Assembly: GCA_004764695.1 (NCBI GenBank)
Contig: SMSO01000005.1
Location: 471,501-535,500 of the forward strand
Direction: 5' to 3'
Length of the DNA stretch: 64,000 bases
DNA from: Schizochytrium sp. TIO01
Taxonomy: Eukaryota > Sar > Bigyra > Thraustochytrida > Thraustochytriidae
In this document: positions 41,655-51,459 of the stretch, piece after piece
How positions within the stretch are numbered: the first letter of the stretch is position 1
How the letters are laid out: the number at the start of each line of letters is the position of its first letter
Translations under genes and position numbers: made by a program
The notes under the pieces: generated by a model
What the model saw: only the letters and a program-made list of their open reading frames with translations
Database searches by the model: none
Told to the model about the DNA's origin: nothing

Positions 41655-43236
41655 TTATTCGCTCTCAGCGGTGCTCGGCATCTCACTATGGGCGAGCGCA
41701 TTACCATAACCGTAGCCCTTGGGACCCAACTTTTTCTTATGACAACTGCGTTAAATTCACCCTCCAAAACAGTTGTACGATTAATCCAGAAATATGAACC
41801 AAAATGTGAAAATGTGACGTAAAATAGCACAGGGCACATGTTAGTCGAAACGTTTTCCAATCTCCCTTTCAGTACGACTCTGGCGCATTCGTAACTAGAT
41901 ACTCTTTGATAGTAATCATTAGCGAATAACCGAAGTTAACTCTATCTATTCTACTTTAAATGCGCGTCTACGTGAATAACTGCTTATATTCAACAAAATT
42001 ACCCATATTTGACCTCAAGTAGAACTGATTAGAACATCAAAAGACCACTTACTTTTCACAGTAGGCAACACCACCACTATCCGTGAACTCGCCCTTGTTT
42101 AGACGCTTGTTGCACTCAGCACAACGGAAGCAATCCTTGTGCCAAGTTGCGTCAAGGGCAGTGATGCGCTCGGCAAATCCAACAGACTTGCCACACTTAG
42201 CGCACTGGTTGCCAGAACCTGCCATAAACGAGGGGACAGCTGAGGCAATCGACTTGCCAAGAGACTGGCGCAAAGTCTTGCGTGAGCTGCTCTCCTCAGC
42301 CTCGCGGGCAACGGTAGACTGTGCATAATCTACCTTCTCACCATCGCCACGAAGACCGGTCTCGCTCAGCGTACCAAAGCCGAAGCCCTTGGGACCGCTA
42401 TGTAACCATCAACAAGATAATAATCAGATTGCAGACATGCAGTGAAGGTTGTCATTTATGAATGAAATGTCGGCCATGACTTACTCAAGCCAAAAAAAGT
42501 TAGTTCTTGTTCTTCTCTATCACCTTTTGAAGAAGCAACAATTGCATCGCATGGCCGATCAAGGGGTTCACATCTTTACAAATGGGCGCACGCAACATGA
42601 ATGCAGGACTCCTTTATCATCGTTAAGAGTCAAACTTACAAGAGCTTGCCGTGGCAGGGGCGGCAGTACGGCATACCGTCATGTTCGGCCTGAGCTCCAA
42701 GCTGAAGGGTCTTGTTGCAGTTCGTGCAGGAGAAACATGTCTTGTGCCTACAACTCAAACCATATTAGCACCGGCCATAAGCATTGCATTCCACAAAGAG
42801 ATGTAGTAGGTGTCCGATTATCATTTCAATCCATCATAGTAAGTAAAACGCCAAATAAATAAGAATCCATTGTACAAAGCACGTTTCATACAAGAGTCCA
42901 GTTGTGCTTCAAGTCAGTTTTCCGAGGTCCATTTTGCAGGTCTTACTAATGACCGTGCGCCGCCACTCCAAACTTCGAGCATGAAAGCCCTCTTTCGCAG
43001 GGTCTTGGTCCCGTCGCCCTATGCATGTGCAAGTGAGCGAGTGAGGGAGTGAACAAGTAAAGATGTAGCGCACGAATAAATGATCAAGTAAATTGGCCCG
43101 CCACAATGAGCAATTCGTTCACCCCCAAGTTCTCAAGCCAGACGTACCAGTCCTCGCCCAAAGCGCGGACGCGCTCATTGAAGTAGACAGCCTTACCGCA
43201 CTTCGGGCACTTTGGGGATCCTCCAAACATCGACAT
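41655..43236 (-). CDS. Two-LIM-domain protein, CRP-like, four exons
   Basis: Hand-built model: exon 1 43236-43148, exon 2 42747-42640, exon 3 42397-42053, exon 4 41745-41655 (TAA). Donors are gtacgt, gtaaga and gtaagt; acceptors are tag, tag and cag. Phases agree at all junctions, giving 210 residues. LIM1 starts [20 protein letters not shown] with [11 protein letters not shown] and [10 protein letters not shown], followed by [11 protein letters not shown]2 is [20 protein letters not shown] with [11 protein letters not shown] and YCENCHKKKL, followed by GPKGYGYG. Each LIM has its eight zinc ligands, and the Gly-rich block after each is the hallmark of cysteine- and glycine-rich proteins, which bind actin bundlers or transcription factors. 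Exon 3 seems to stop at TAA, but that TAA is inside the gtaagt donor and the eighth ligand of LIM2 is only supplied by exon 4. Confidence 0.88.
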
Positions 43237-45960
43237 CTTCCCAGCGGCCAAGAAAGTCCAAGCGAGCGAGTGATCGATCCTTCAATTTAGAGTATTAGCG
43301 TTTTGCTTTGCTTTCCTTATTTGGCTCTTTATTTCCATCTTAGTTAACAGTTCTCACCACTCCTATGGTTTATGTTATACACAGGTTATCAATGCTAATG
43401 CACACTCTTTGTTTGCTACAGCCAGCTTGAATTATATTTGTTTATTTATCCTCTTCGCAATTTGGCCTACGTTTTCATTTCAGGTATGCATGCCAGCGTA
43501 AACATGGTCTCATGCTGAGTAGGCATCCAATTCTATCTTTTCAAACAACTGACCTAAGACACCACGCTAGTGTTAGTGTTGACCATCAGAAATTTCACAT
43601 GCTTGACGCACCACCGTTTTGCCATACCGTGGGACCTAGTACCACGATGGTTGTAAAAGTAATTTAAAAATCTATAGATGTACTACTACTAGGTAGGTAC
43701 CTAAATATTCTTAAAGAAAGAAGAATGTTTAACTCTGCGTTTTCTGCTTTTAGTACACATCGAATCCTAATGGTACTTATATACTGCTATAAAAATGGCC
43801 GCCTTGGGGTATGGGTAAAATAAAATACGGCTCGAATATCAAAGTTTTAATCATGGGTCCCACGCTCGTTCGCGCAGGGTTCATTCACGCATTCACGCAT
43901 GGTGTATGGGTGAGGTCTTTTGGAGATGGGTGCAGTAGAAGCATAGTACAATGGGGGGTTTCAACTTTGGCTTGGTGACTCTTATACCTTGAGTTTACTA
44001 GGTGCTTGCTTGCCTGGAAAGAGGGAGCGGATATTCATGTCCAAAACCGTGCGCGTGCGCACCATTTGCTGTTTTCTTTTTGTGAAAACCAAAAGTTCCT
44101 TTTCCTGTTGTAAATGAGAGTGTGTGCGTATTAGGCCTGGTACTAGCATTGGAGCCCTAATCGATTGGTAGAGTGTTAGAAGGACTCACCACCACGACCA
44201 ACCTTTTGTTCTTCAAGTCTGCGAGCAAAGATGAGAAAGTCAAATTGTACAGCACGTGCTGCACACTATTATGTAATGAGACTTTGCATCTTTGAATCGC
44301 TTGCTGATAACTTTCTCTGCATTTGACGACATACTAAATTAAATTTTTTGTTGTTAGTAGATCAACATCGGAGAGAAATGCCAAGCCAACATTTTGCATA
44401 AATGTGGAGGCCCTAAGAACTTGTCTTTCCTCTGATGGCTTCCACCCTTTGCATCTTAGTACTATAAGGAGGGTGCGTAGGAGATTCCTTTTCTAAAAGC
44501 TCGAACCAAAACCACCTTAATGGAGGGATAGCATCAACTTGAATTTTTAAAGCATAATGATTGTCGTGATATACTAAATAACCCTGTTCAAACCAAGCTT
44601 TGGCTTCTGATCACCAAACTGTAGAAATGTCTTACTTTAAAGAAGAGCATCATGGTACTTTGTTAATAGCACTGTGCATTTTATTGCACCGCAAGAAGCT
44701 TATCTCAACAGATACGACCCAATTATTGAATTCCATTACTGATCTGCAAACTCAACACCAGTCCTTTCTTAAATGCCAATAGATAATTCCCCCTTGGTGT
44801 TCCCAACGTCGTTTGCTTGCTTGTGCTGACATCACGATGCTTGTAGTCTGAAAACTGTAATGGTCATCTTCGAAATCACTGAGTTGTCCAGTTCTGCTGC
44901 TACATTTTCGTACTCGTCACTTTTGAGTGCCACTTAATCCCTGCATTTATCACAGCAGCGATAAGCCCACTCCGGATGACCTCCACGCCGCAAGAGCCCA
45001 AAAGCTAGTCAGATGCTGCGTCAACAACTTCTTGAACGAAGCGCTCCACAGGTATTCTATGCTTCCGCATAACTGCTCGCTAGCGATTCCCAGCGCTGCT
45101 GGCGCGTCCAGCCAAGCTATTCAATAAGAACAGCTCTAGGCCTCCCCACCTTTCTCACCATTAGCGAAAAAGAACGCGTTCTATACGCCCTCCAGTGAAT
45201 CGTACCACTACCATCACGCCTATTAATAACACTACTGCTGCTACTGCTACCAGTCCTGCTAATTCTCGCAGAACTGTAGAACCGCCAAGTCCCAGTCATT
45301 CCGCTACGCGATGGTCTTTGACGCGGCTGTCGCTTCAGAGACGAGTTAGGGCTGCCCTCTCAAGGCAGGCTTTGCCCTTCAAACCGCAGGAGCCGCGCCT
45401 TTGCAGAAGCCGTGGGCGTCTCGGTTTGCTGTAGGACCAGTAGTAGACTGTGCAAGAGCCCGGAGAACTGGCGGCGCAGTGCTAAGGTTTAAGTTAAGAG
45501 GGCACTATAGGCCCCTCCGTTGACGCTTCATAGCTGTCAGGGAAGAACTAGAATTGAAAGAAAGGAAAATAACTGGCTATTCGAAAGACAGTGAGCGTTT
45601 ACTTGCGTTACTATAGAGATTAGGAATCCTTTACTATAGACTTTTGAAAGCCCCGGAGTGAGTTATTCTGTCAAAAGTACCTACTAATACCGCCTAGTTA
45701 TTGGCTAGTTTTCAAGAAGTGGGAAAGGAAAGGAACAAGAAGCAAACCTCAAACTGCATTCAAACAACCACCCAGTCTGTCGATCGAACTGTTCGTTGGC
45801 TGGCTGCCGGCGACCGCTCGAGAGACCTGCCCGGCGCGGTTGGCTGTGAGGATCCTCCCGGACCGTCTCCACTCAGCTCCGTGAGCGAGTCTTTGTTTTA
45901 GTCTTCGAACAGACGACAGGTCTTGGCTGAGACCGTAGTTGGTTGGCTGTGGCTGTCACG
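43237..45960. other. Intergenic, 2.7 kb, divergent promoter of the LIM and zuotin genes
   Basis: No firm gene. On the plus strand, 44161-44785 holds three successive open stretches near plausible splice sites (the last ending TQHQSFLKCQ then TAG at about 44782), but no joining gives a unique protein. 44930-45440 is GC-richer and open on several frames, including a Thr-rich frame; again no consistent model. Words such as ctaggtaggtacct recur near 43690. The last 250 bp are probably zuotin leader. Confidence 0.4.
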
Positions 45961-48000
45961 ATGGCGTCTGTTTCCCTTTCTGTGGTTCTGGACGTGCTTC
46001 TGATCGAGGACGATGCCGCTCGCTGCGGTGCTGCCGATTGGTCCCCAGAACCTGTTCTCGTCGCCGCTCCTGCGCCTCCCAGTGGCAAGTTTGTCGAGCA
46101 GGCCGGCCATGCTTTTCATGTGCACTGCCGCCGCGTCTGGGGCCTTACGGCTGGTTCCGAGGCTGAAAGCAGCGATGCGGAAGCCGAAAACAGCGGCAAA
46201 GATGCTCCGGGGAACGGAGACATGGATGAAGACGCAAAGTTGAGGGCTGCCTGGGAGGCTAAACGTGCTGCTCGTGAGCTCGCGGCTAGCAAGGATGATG
46301 AGGACCAGGAGAACCTCTACGAGATCCTCGGAATTGGCCACATTGGCTTCAGCGCAAGCGCGAAACAGCTCAAGAAGGCGTACCAGAAGGCTATTCTTGT
46401 ACACCACCCCGACAAGTTGAGCGAGGCCGAACGTGCCAAGGCTGAGGCGGCACAGCTGGACCGCTCTATGGAGGAGCCTATGTTCCTCAAGGTCCAGCGC
46501 GCCTGGGACATTCTCAGCAACCCGGCCAAGAAGCGCGGCTATGATTCGCAGTTCGCCTTCGACGACTCAATCCCGTCTGCCTTTGCTAAGTTTGAGAGTG
46601 ACGAGGAGTTCTTCGAGACATACGCGCCTGTGTTCGACCGCAACGCGCGATTCTCCAACAAGAAGCCCGTCCCGCCCCTGGGTGACATGAGCACTCCTCA
46701 TGCCAAGGTGCAGCACTTCTACAAGTTCTGGACATTCTTTGACTCATGGCGTGAGTTCACCAAGTTCGATGAGTTCAAGGACGGTGATCTGGAGAGCGCT
46801 GGCTCGAGATACGAGCGTAGATGGATGCAGAGACAGAATGACATCATTCGCGGCAAGAAGAAGAAGGAGGAGATTCAGCGCGTGCGGGACCTCGTCGAGC
46901 GTGCAATGGCTAGTGATCCTCGTATCCAAAGAGCCAAAGAATTGGAGCGCGAAGAGAAGGAGCGCAAGCACAAGGAGCGCAAAGCGGAAAAGGAGGCCGC
47001 AGCGAAGGCCCTTCGAGCCAAGGATGAAGCAGAACGCGAAGCGCGGGAGATCGCTGAACGCGAGGCAAAGGAGAAAGCGGAACGTGAGAGAGTGGAGAAG
47101 CAAGTAACCAAGAAAGCGTTTAAGAAACAGATTCGTATCCTACGCAAATGCTGCGATGCTGCAGCTGATATGCTCGGTATCTCGCCGCAGGAACTTTCGG
47201 ATATTTCCCACGAAATTACACATCTTTCTGAGTGGTACTCAAAGGATACCGATGTCGCCGTGTGTGTAGACGCCTTCAAAGGTGACCTTGACGTCCCCAA
47301 CGGAGAATGGTTTGAGCCCGCCACGGAGGAGACAGCTCGTGCAGGTATTGAGGCAATCCACAATCTGCACAATGCAGGCACGCAAGACAAACAGGCTGAA
47401 GACGCTGACGAGGAAGAGAAACGCAAGCGCCGCGCAGAGGAAGACGAGCGTCAACGCGCAGCACAGAAACTCGAGGCTGAGGGTGCAGCATGGAACGCAG
47501 ATGAGCTCTCTGGACTTGCCAAAGCAATTCGCAAGTTCCCACCCGGAAGTCGCAACCGTTGGGTTATGATTGCCAACTACGTCAACACACTGCCCAACCA
47601 GCCCACAGAACGCACCCCCGAGGAGTGCCTCAAGCAGTCCAAGGCAGCCGACAACGACCTTGTTGGACGCCAGCAGCTTGGAACTGCGGAAGCTGCCTTC
47701 TCTCACTACAAACGCCAGCTTGCCACGAAGACTGCCGGCCCCGCCGAGGCGGCCGACGAGGAGCCTGCAGCTGCCACATCCGCTGAAGGTGAGGACGAAG
47801 TTGAAGGCGAGGAGGATGTGTGGACCCCCGAACAGCAGGCCGCTCTTGAGGCTGCGCTCAAGGAGTTCCCCCCAAGCATGGACAAGAACGAACGCTGGAA
47901 GTCAATCGCCAAGGCTGTGCCTGGTAAAAAGAAGAAGGATTGTGTTGCTCGGTTTAAGGAACTTCGTGCTAAGGTTATGGAAAAGCGTGGAAATGCTTGA
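45961..48000 (+). CDS. DNAJC2: Zuotin / DNAJC2 (MPP11) ribosome-associated J-protein
   Basis: The first ATG is at 45961 (the frame opens at a TTG six codons earlier), giving 679 residues. The J domain at about 118-195 has NLYEILGIGHIGFSASAKQL, then HHPDKL with the HPD motif near 150, and FLKVQRAWDILSNPAKKRGY. The zuotin homology region (DSIPS, FNARFSNKKPVPPLGD-like block, KFWTFFDSWREF) follows. A highly charged K/E helix at about 300-385 is the ribosome-binding part. Two SANT/Myb-like domains end the protein (about 508-560, WNADELSGLAKAIRKFPPGS; about 618-675, WTPEQQAALEAALKEFPPSM). With an Hsp70 partner, zuotin forms the ribosome-associated complex that helps nascent-chain folding. C-terminal SANT domains are present in plant and animal homologues and absent in yeast. 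GC-rich codon use suggests high expression. Confidence 0.95.
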   Translation: MASVSLSVVLDVLLIEDDAARCGAADWSPEPVLVAAPAPPSGKFVEQAGHAFHVHCRRVWGLTAGSEAESSDAEAENSGKDAPGNGDMDEDAKLRAAWEAKRAARELAASKDDEDQENLYEILGIGHIGFSASAKQLKKAYQKAILVHHPDKLSEAERAKAEAAQLDRSMEEPMFLKVQRAWDILSNPAKKRGYDSQFAFDDSIPSAFAKFESDEEFFETYAPVFDRNARFSNKKPVPPLGDMSTPHAKVQHFYKFWTFFDSWREFTKFDEFKDGDLESAGSRYERRWMQRQNDIIRGKKKKEEIQRVRDLVERAMASDPRIQRAKELEREEKERKHKERKAEKEAAAKALRAKDEAEREAREIAEREAKEKAERERVEKQVTKKAFKKQIRILRKCCDAAADMLGISPQELSDISHEITHLSEWYSKDTDVAVCVDAFKGDLDVPNGEWFEPATEETARAGIEAIHNLHNAGTQDKQAEDADEEEKRKRRAEEDERQRAAQKLEAEGAAWNADELSGLAKAIRKFPPGSRNRWVMIANYVNTLPNQPTERTPEECLKQSKAADNDLVGRQQLGTAEAAFSHYKRQLATKTAGPAEAADEEPAAATSAEGEDEVEGEEDVWTPEQQAALEAALKEFPPSMDKNERWKSIAKAVPGKKKKDCVARFKELRAKVMEKRGNA

Positions 48001-48635
48001 ATCAGTTCGCAAACCAGCTGTATGGCTCTTGGAAGGTGCTCGCTCGCTGTGATATCGCACTCAACCTAAAAGTGGCCTGCCATTTGCAATTTAACTCCTG
48101 GTGTGTGACTTGCGAAAATCTTCTTTCAAGTCACACCTACTACATTTCTCTGCCCCATTTCATTAGGGTTTCACGGGTTATTTTCCGTCCATCCTTTCTA
48201 TTTTCTGAGCAGTGTTCTTCCTCAATTCCGCAGCGAGGCCCCATCTCTTCTTCCTCAATCAACTCGCTCATTCACTCAGGCCTTCTTCTGTGTTTAGTTG
48301 TCTCCTCTTATCCCTCGTACTCTCTTTCAGGAGGCCATCATCTTTCACTTCCCTCATCTTCAGCAATATGAGCAGTAAGGGTTTTAGTGCGTATGCATGT
48401 ATGTTTAATCGAACATGTAGATCTGATTGACTTGCTCATTCATTGACTTATTTGTTCGTCCAAGCGTGCATACATTCATACATACATACAAGCAAACAAA
48501 CAAACAAACAAACATCATGGCACGTCTTTGTCTTTCTGTGCAAACACCGATCGACCAAATCTCTCTTACTCTTCCTTCTTTTCCTTTTTCCTTATCACTT
48601 TTTTTCCCTGGGCCATTCCTTGCCGCACATTTTCA
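48001..48635. other. Intergenic between convergent genes, 0.64 kb
   Basis: T/C-rich 3' flanks of zuotin (+) and the thioesterase (-), containing cata and aaac microsatellites. No gene seen. Confidence 0.6.
48493..48513. repeat. (CAAA)n microsatellite
   Basis: Five copies of caaa, immediately preceded by a short cata repeat (about 48478-48490). Confidence 0.85.
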
Positions 48636-49103
48636 TTAGATCCGCGATCGTTGAGGACCTTTCTTCACGATGCCTGTAAACGTGGCGACAATGCGTTCGT
48701 TCACATGCAACTCACCTGAAATAAACAAAAGGTATTTTGTGCTACGCATCACTTTCCCTCTTGCCTCAACCCATTCACCTAAGCGAACTGTATTCACATA
48801 GTTCATGTTCAAGTTCGCAGTCACTGACAAATTAGGAATGTAGTCTGCCCCAATAGTAAACAGTGAAGCATCTGCCAAAGTGGCCAGACAACCACCATGC
48901 ATGACATGGCCACCGTTCAGATTTTGATCCTTGCAGTACATGCCACAAGTCTTGGTAGTAGAGTTACACCACAACGGGCCAGCTCGGTCCTCAAAGCGAT
49001 CGTGTACAAGTTTCCCATCTTCATCATGGCCTTCATCTGTAGCTCAATCATTTAAACAAAATTTACACACACCAGAGAACCCAACACCAGGGCCAAGTTC
49101 CAT
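48636..49103 (-). CDS. Hotdog-fold thioesterase (PaaI/4HBT family), two exons
   Basis: Exon 1 is 49103-49073 (ATG, MELGPGVGFS) and exon 2 is 49036-48636. The 36-bp intron has gtgtgt...gagctacag ends and the codon split between exons is restored (G+AT), giving 143 residues. The hotdog core is clear: LNGGHVMHGGCLATLADASL carries the HGG motif (H57) and the catalytic-type Asp66, and NYVNTVRLGEWVEARGKV and FISGELHVNERIVATFTGIV complete the sheet. This is the PaaI/THEM2-type acyl-CoA thioesterase family (about 140 residues, usually a tetramer). Substrate, probably an acyl- or aryl-CoA, is not evident. An in-frame stop two codons before the ATG supports the start. No targeting peptide is evident. 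Confidence 0.85.
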
Positions 49104-51459
49104 GCACGGTCACACGATATTTAGTGATTCCCGATCGTTAGTCTGTTCGTTCTAAGCAACACTACCACCAGAAACCCGAGCTTAATATTGGGTGAGGACG
49201 AGCTCTATCGCATGTTATTTGCTGAGCATACGTTTTTACGATTCCTGCCTTATTATGTCGGTTTTATAAGCAAAGGTCTAGGATAGGGAGATTGAGATCT
49301 CCTACAAAATACTGCGAGCGGACTGAGTTTGCTCATGCTGTTGTACCTTGCCTCGAAGGTTGTCTAAAGGACGTTCTATCTGCGCCCCGAGTAAGCCTCC
49401 TCAATGATGCCAGTCATGCAACGTACCCCAATGCCTGTAACCTGGAGGAGGAAGCAGGGGCACCTGAGTATCGACGATCGTCATCTTGCGTCAGTGTAGG
49501 ATACTGCTATTCCAGATCTGCTTCTGCCCCTCTTTTGCTCTTTCTTCCCCAGATCACTGTAATACATAGTACCTAGATACCCGTAGTAGACCTACTACAA
49601 CCATGTTTTTCCTTAATTCCCTTTCCTTTTCAGATACGGCATTTTATAAAACTCAAACAAAAGTAGAAGGATCGATAAGAGCAGCCTTTGTAGGTAGGTT
49701 CTACTAGCTAGAGTGTTTCCGCGTTTGTCTCGAGGTCTTTTACCTCTAATCCGGAGACATCTACCTACTTAAGTAGTTTGTCCTTTCCAAAGTTAACTTA
49801 GTTGCAAGTATAGCTCCTAATTAGAGAATGCTATAAATATCATATTGCATATTCTGCCTATATGAAGGTGATTGTATGGCAGTAGGACTGATGTTTTGCA
49901 ATTGAAGCTGTAAATGAAAACATAGCCTCGCCTCAATATTAGGTAGGTAGGGTACCTAGGTTTCATTGAAAGCGAATTCGAAGGGGCGCAGCTATTGAGC
50001 GATAGAAATTCGCTTTGTTATACATACGTAGATAGGTATTTTCAGCAACGAAACAAAAATTCGCTTAGGCTTTATCTATAAATTTGGCCGTCATATTGCA
50101 TCCGAAAGATTTGAACTCTGCTAATTTACAAATCAATGTTTGTCTCTGGTACGCCCCATGCCCATACAAATATGAATAGCTCAAAGCCCAAACCATTCAC
50201 TCACCCAGGTCTTTCGATCTCAGCATAATACACACCTTTTTACCTACGAAAATGTAAGAGCTTATATAAGCTCCAAATGGTAGTGTGACTATTCCATATA
50301 AATAAAATAATACATCGTAATTGTTTTGGTCTTTGTTAAGAAGTGGAGGCTGAGTAAGAAACTGGAATGGCCAAGGAACCACCGAGCTCCCGACACTACA
50401 ACTGACGCAAACCCTCAATCGAAATAATCAAGAACCTTGTTAAGAGGCTTGGCGCCTCAGCAGGTGCTCGTTGAGTGCCCCTAGAGAGGCAATTGCATAT
50501 ACGCAAGTGACGACGTTGAGGGCGCCTATGAGCGCGGTTTATTCCTGCGGAAGCGAGCTACGCAGCACTGACTGTGCCATTTTCTATACCATAACATCCT
50601 CCGCCAAGCAAAAAGGGAATTTCAAATGCCAGATTGGTATGCCTATCCAGATGCCTCCGCTTGTTTACAAAGGCATCGGCAAAGCAGTCAACTTCAAAGG
50701 GCCAGGCTTCCGTGCCCTACTGGACTACCGAGATTTGCTCTTTGACTTTGTGAAAACAACGGTGTTATCCTTTTGCCTAAACTTGAACACTCAACAAGAT
50801 AACAAACAAGATGGACCAAAATCAAGACTGCTCGAATGATGTCTCGTTCGTTCGTTGGCTTCCGCCAAGAGCTCATAAATAGAGCCGAGCTTTTCCTCTG
50901 CCGGTGGTGTAAACTGGTTGTTTTCCGAGATGATATGATTGATTGCACTTCAAAACCATGCAATGCATGTAACCATCCACGACAAACTCTGAGCATTCAA
51001 GGTTTTCAAATGACTTTAAAATTGCAAACACGTAGCCGATCGTGATGTCCACGCCGCCAGAGGCATCCTTTTGCAGTACCTACCCAAGAACATGATTTAA
51101 GAATTGTCTTTGAGAAAAACTCGCGATTGGGCCTTAGTCCCACTTTGTCACCATAGGAAGCGCAAGTTTTGCAAATTTTATTGACGTGTGCGTACTCTTT
51201 CTATAGAAGTACGTCTTCGACGCACTAAGGTAAGTACCTAAGTAAGTACCTGCCTACTAGTTAGTTAGGTAGGTGTAGCAATACTTGCTTGCACGCGACC
51301 TTCTTTTTATTTATTTTAAAAACAATTGTTTATTTCAATTAAAAGGTTTTATTTCAAAGCTGAGATGAGAACAATTCAAAGCTTACAAGGGCTTTTGGGC
51401 TCGAATGTGCGAGAAAGACCTGTGGAGAGCCTGCGGCAGAACCTGAGCGCCTGGACCAC
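49104..51459. other. Intergenic, 2.4 kb, between divergent genes, with coding-like fragments
   Basis: No firm gene. 49600-50300 is AT-rich with repeated taggtaggtacc-type words. Between 50470 and 51210 both strands carry open stretches. The plus frame ending at 50839 has its first ATG about 57 bases after its TTG start at 50471. The minus strand reads well in pieces (near 51195-51085, KICKTCASYGDKVGLRPNRE; and near 51045-50880), joined only by assuming a short intron or a frameshift. This may be an unannotated spliced gene or a pseudogene. aagtaagtacct repeats lie at 51228-51270. Confidence 0.4.

Noticed and set aside
45195-45434. Thr-rich plus-strand frame before zuotin
   Set aside because: All three frames are open there, so openness carries no information; no consistent splice model.
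50100-50120. Possible tRNA T-loop (gatttgaac on the plus strand)
   Set aside because: The flanking bases do not pair as a T-stem and no other tRNA arms are present.
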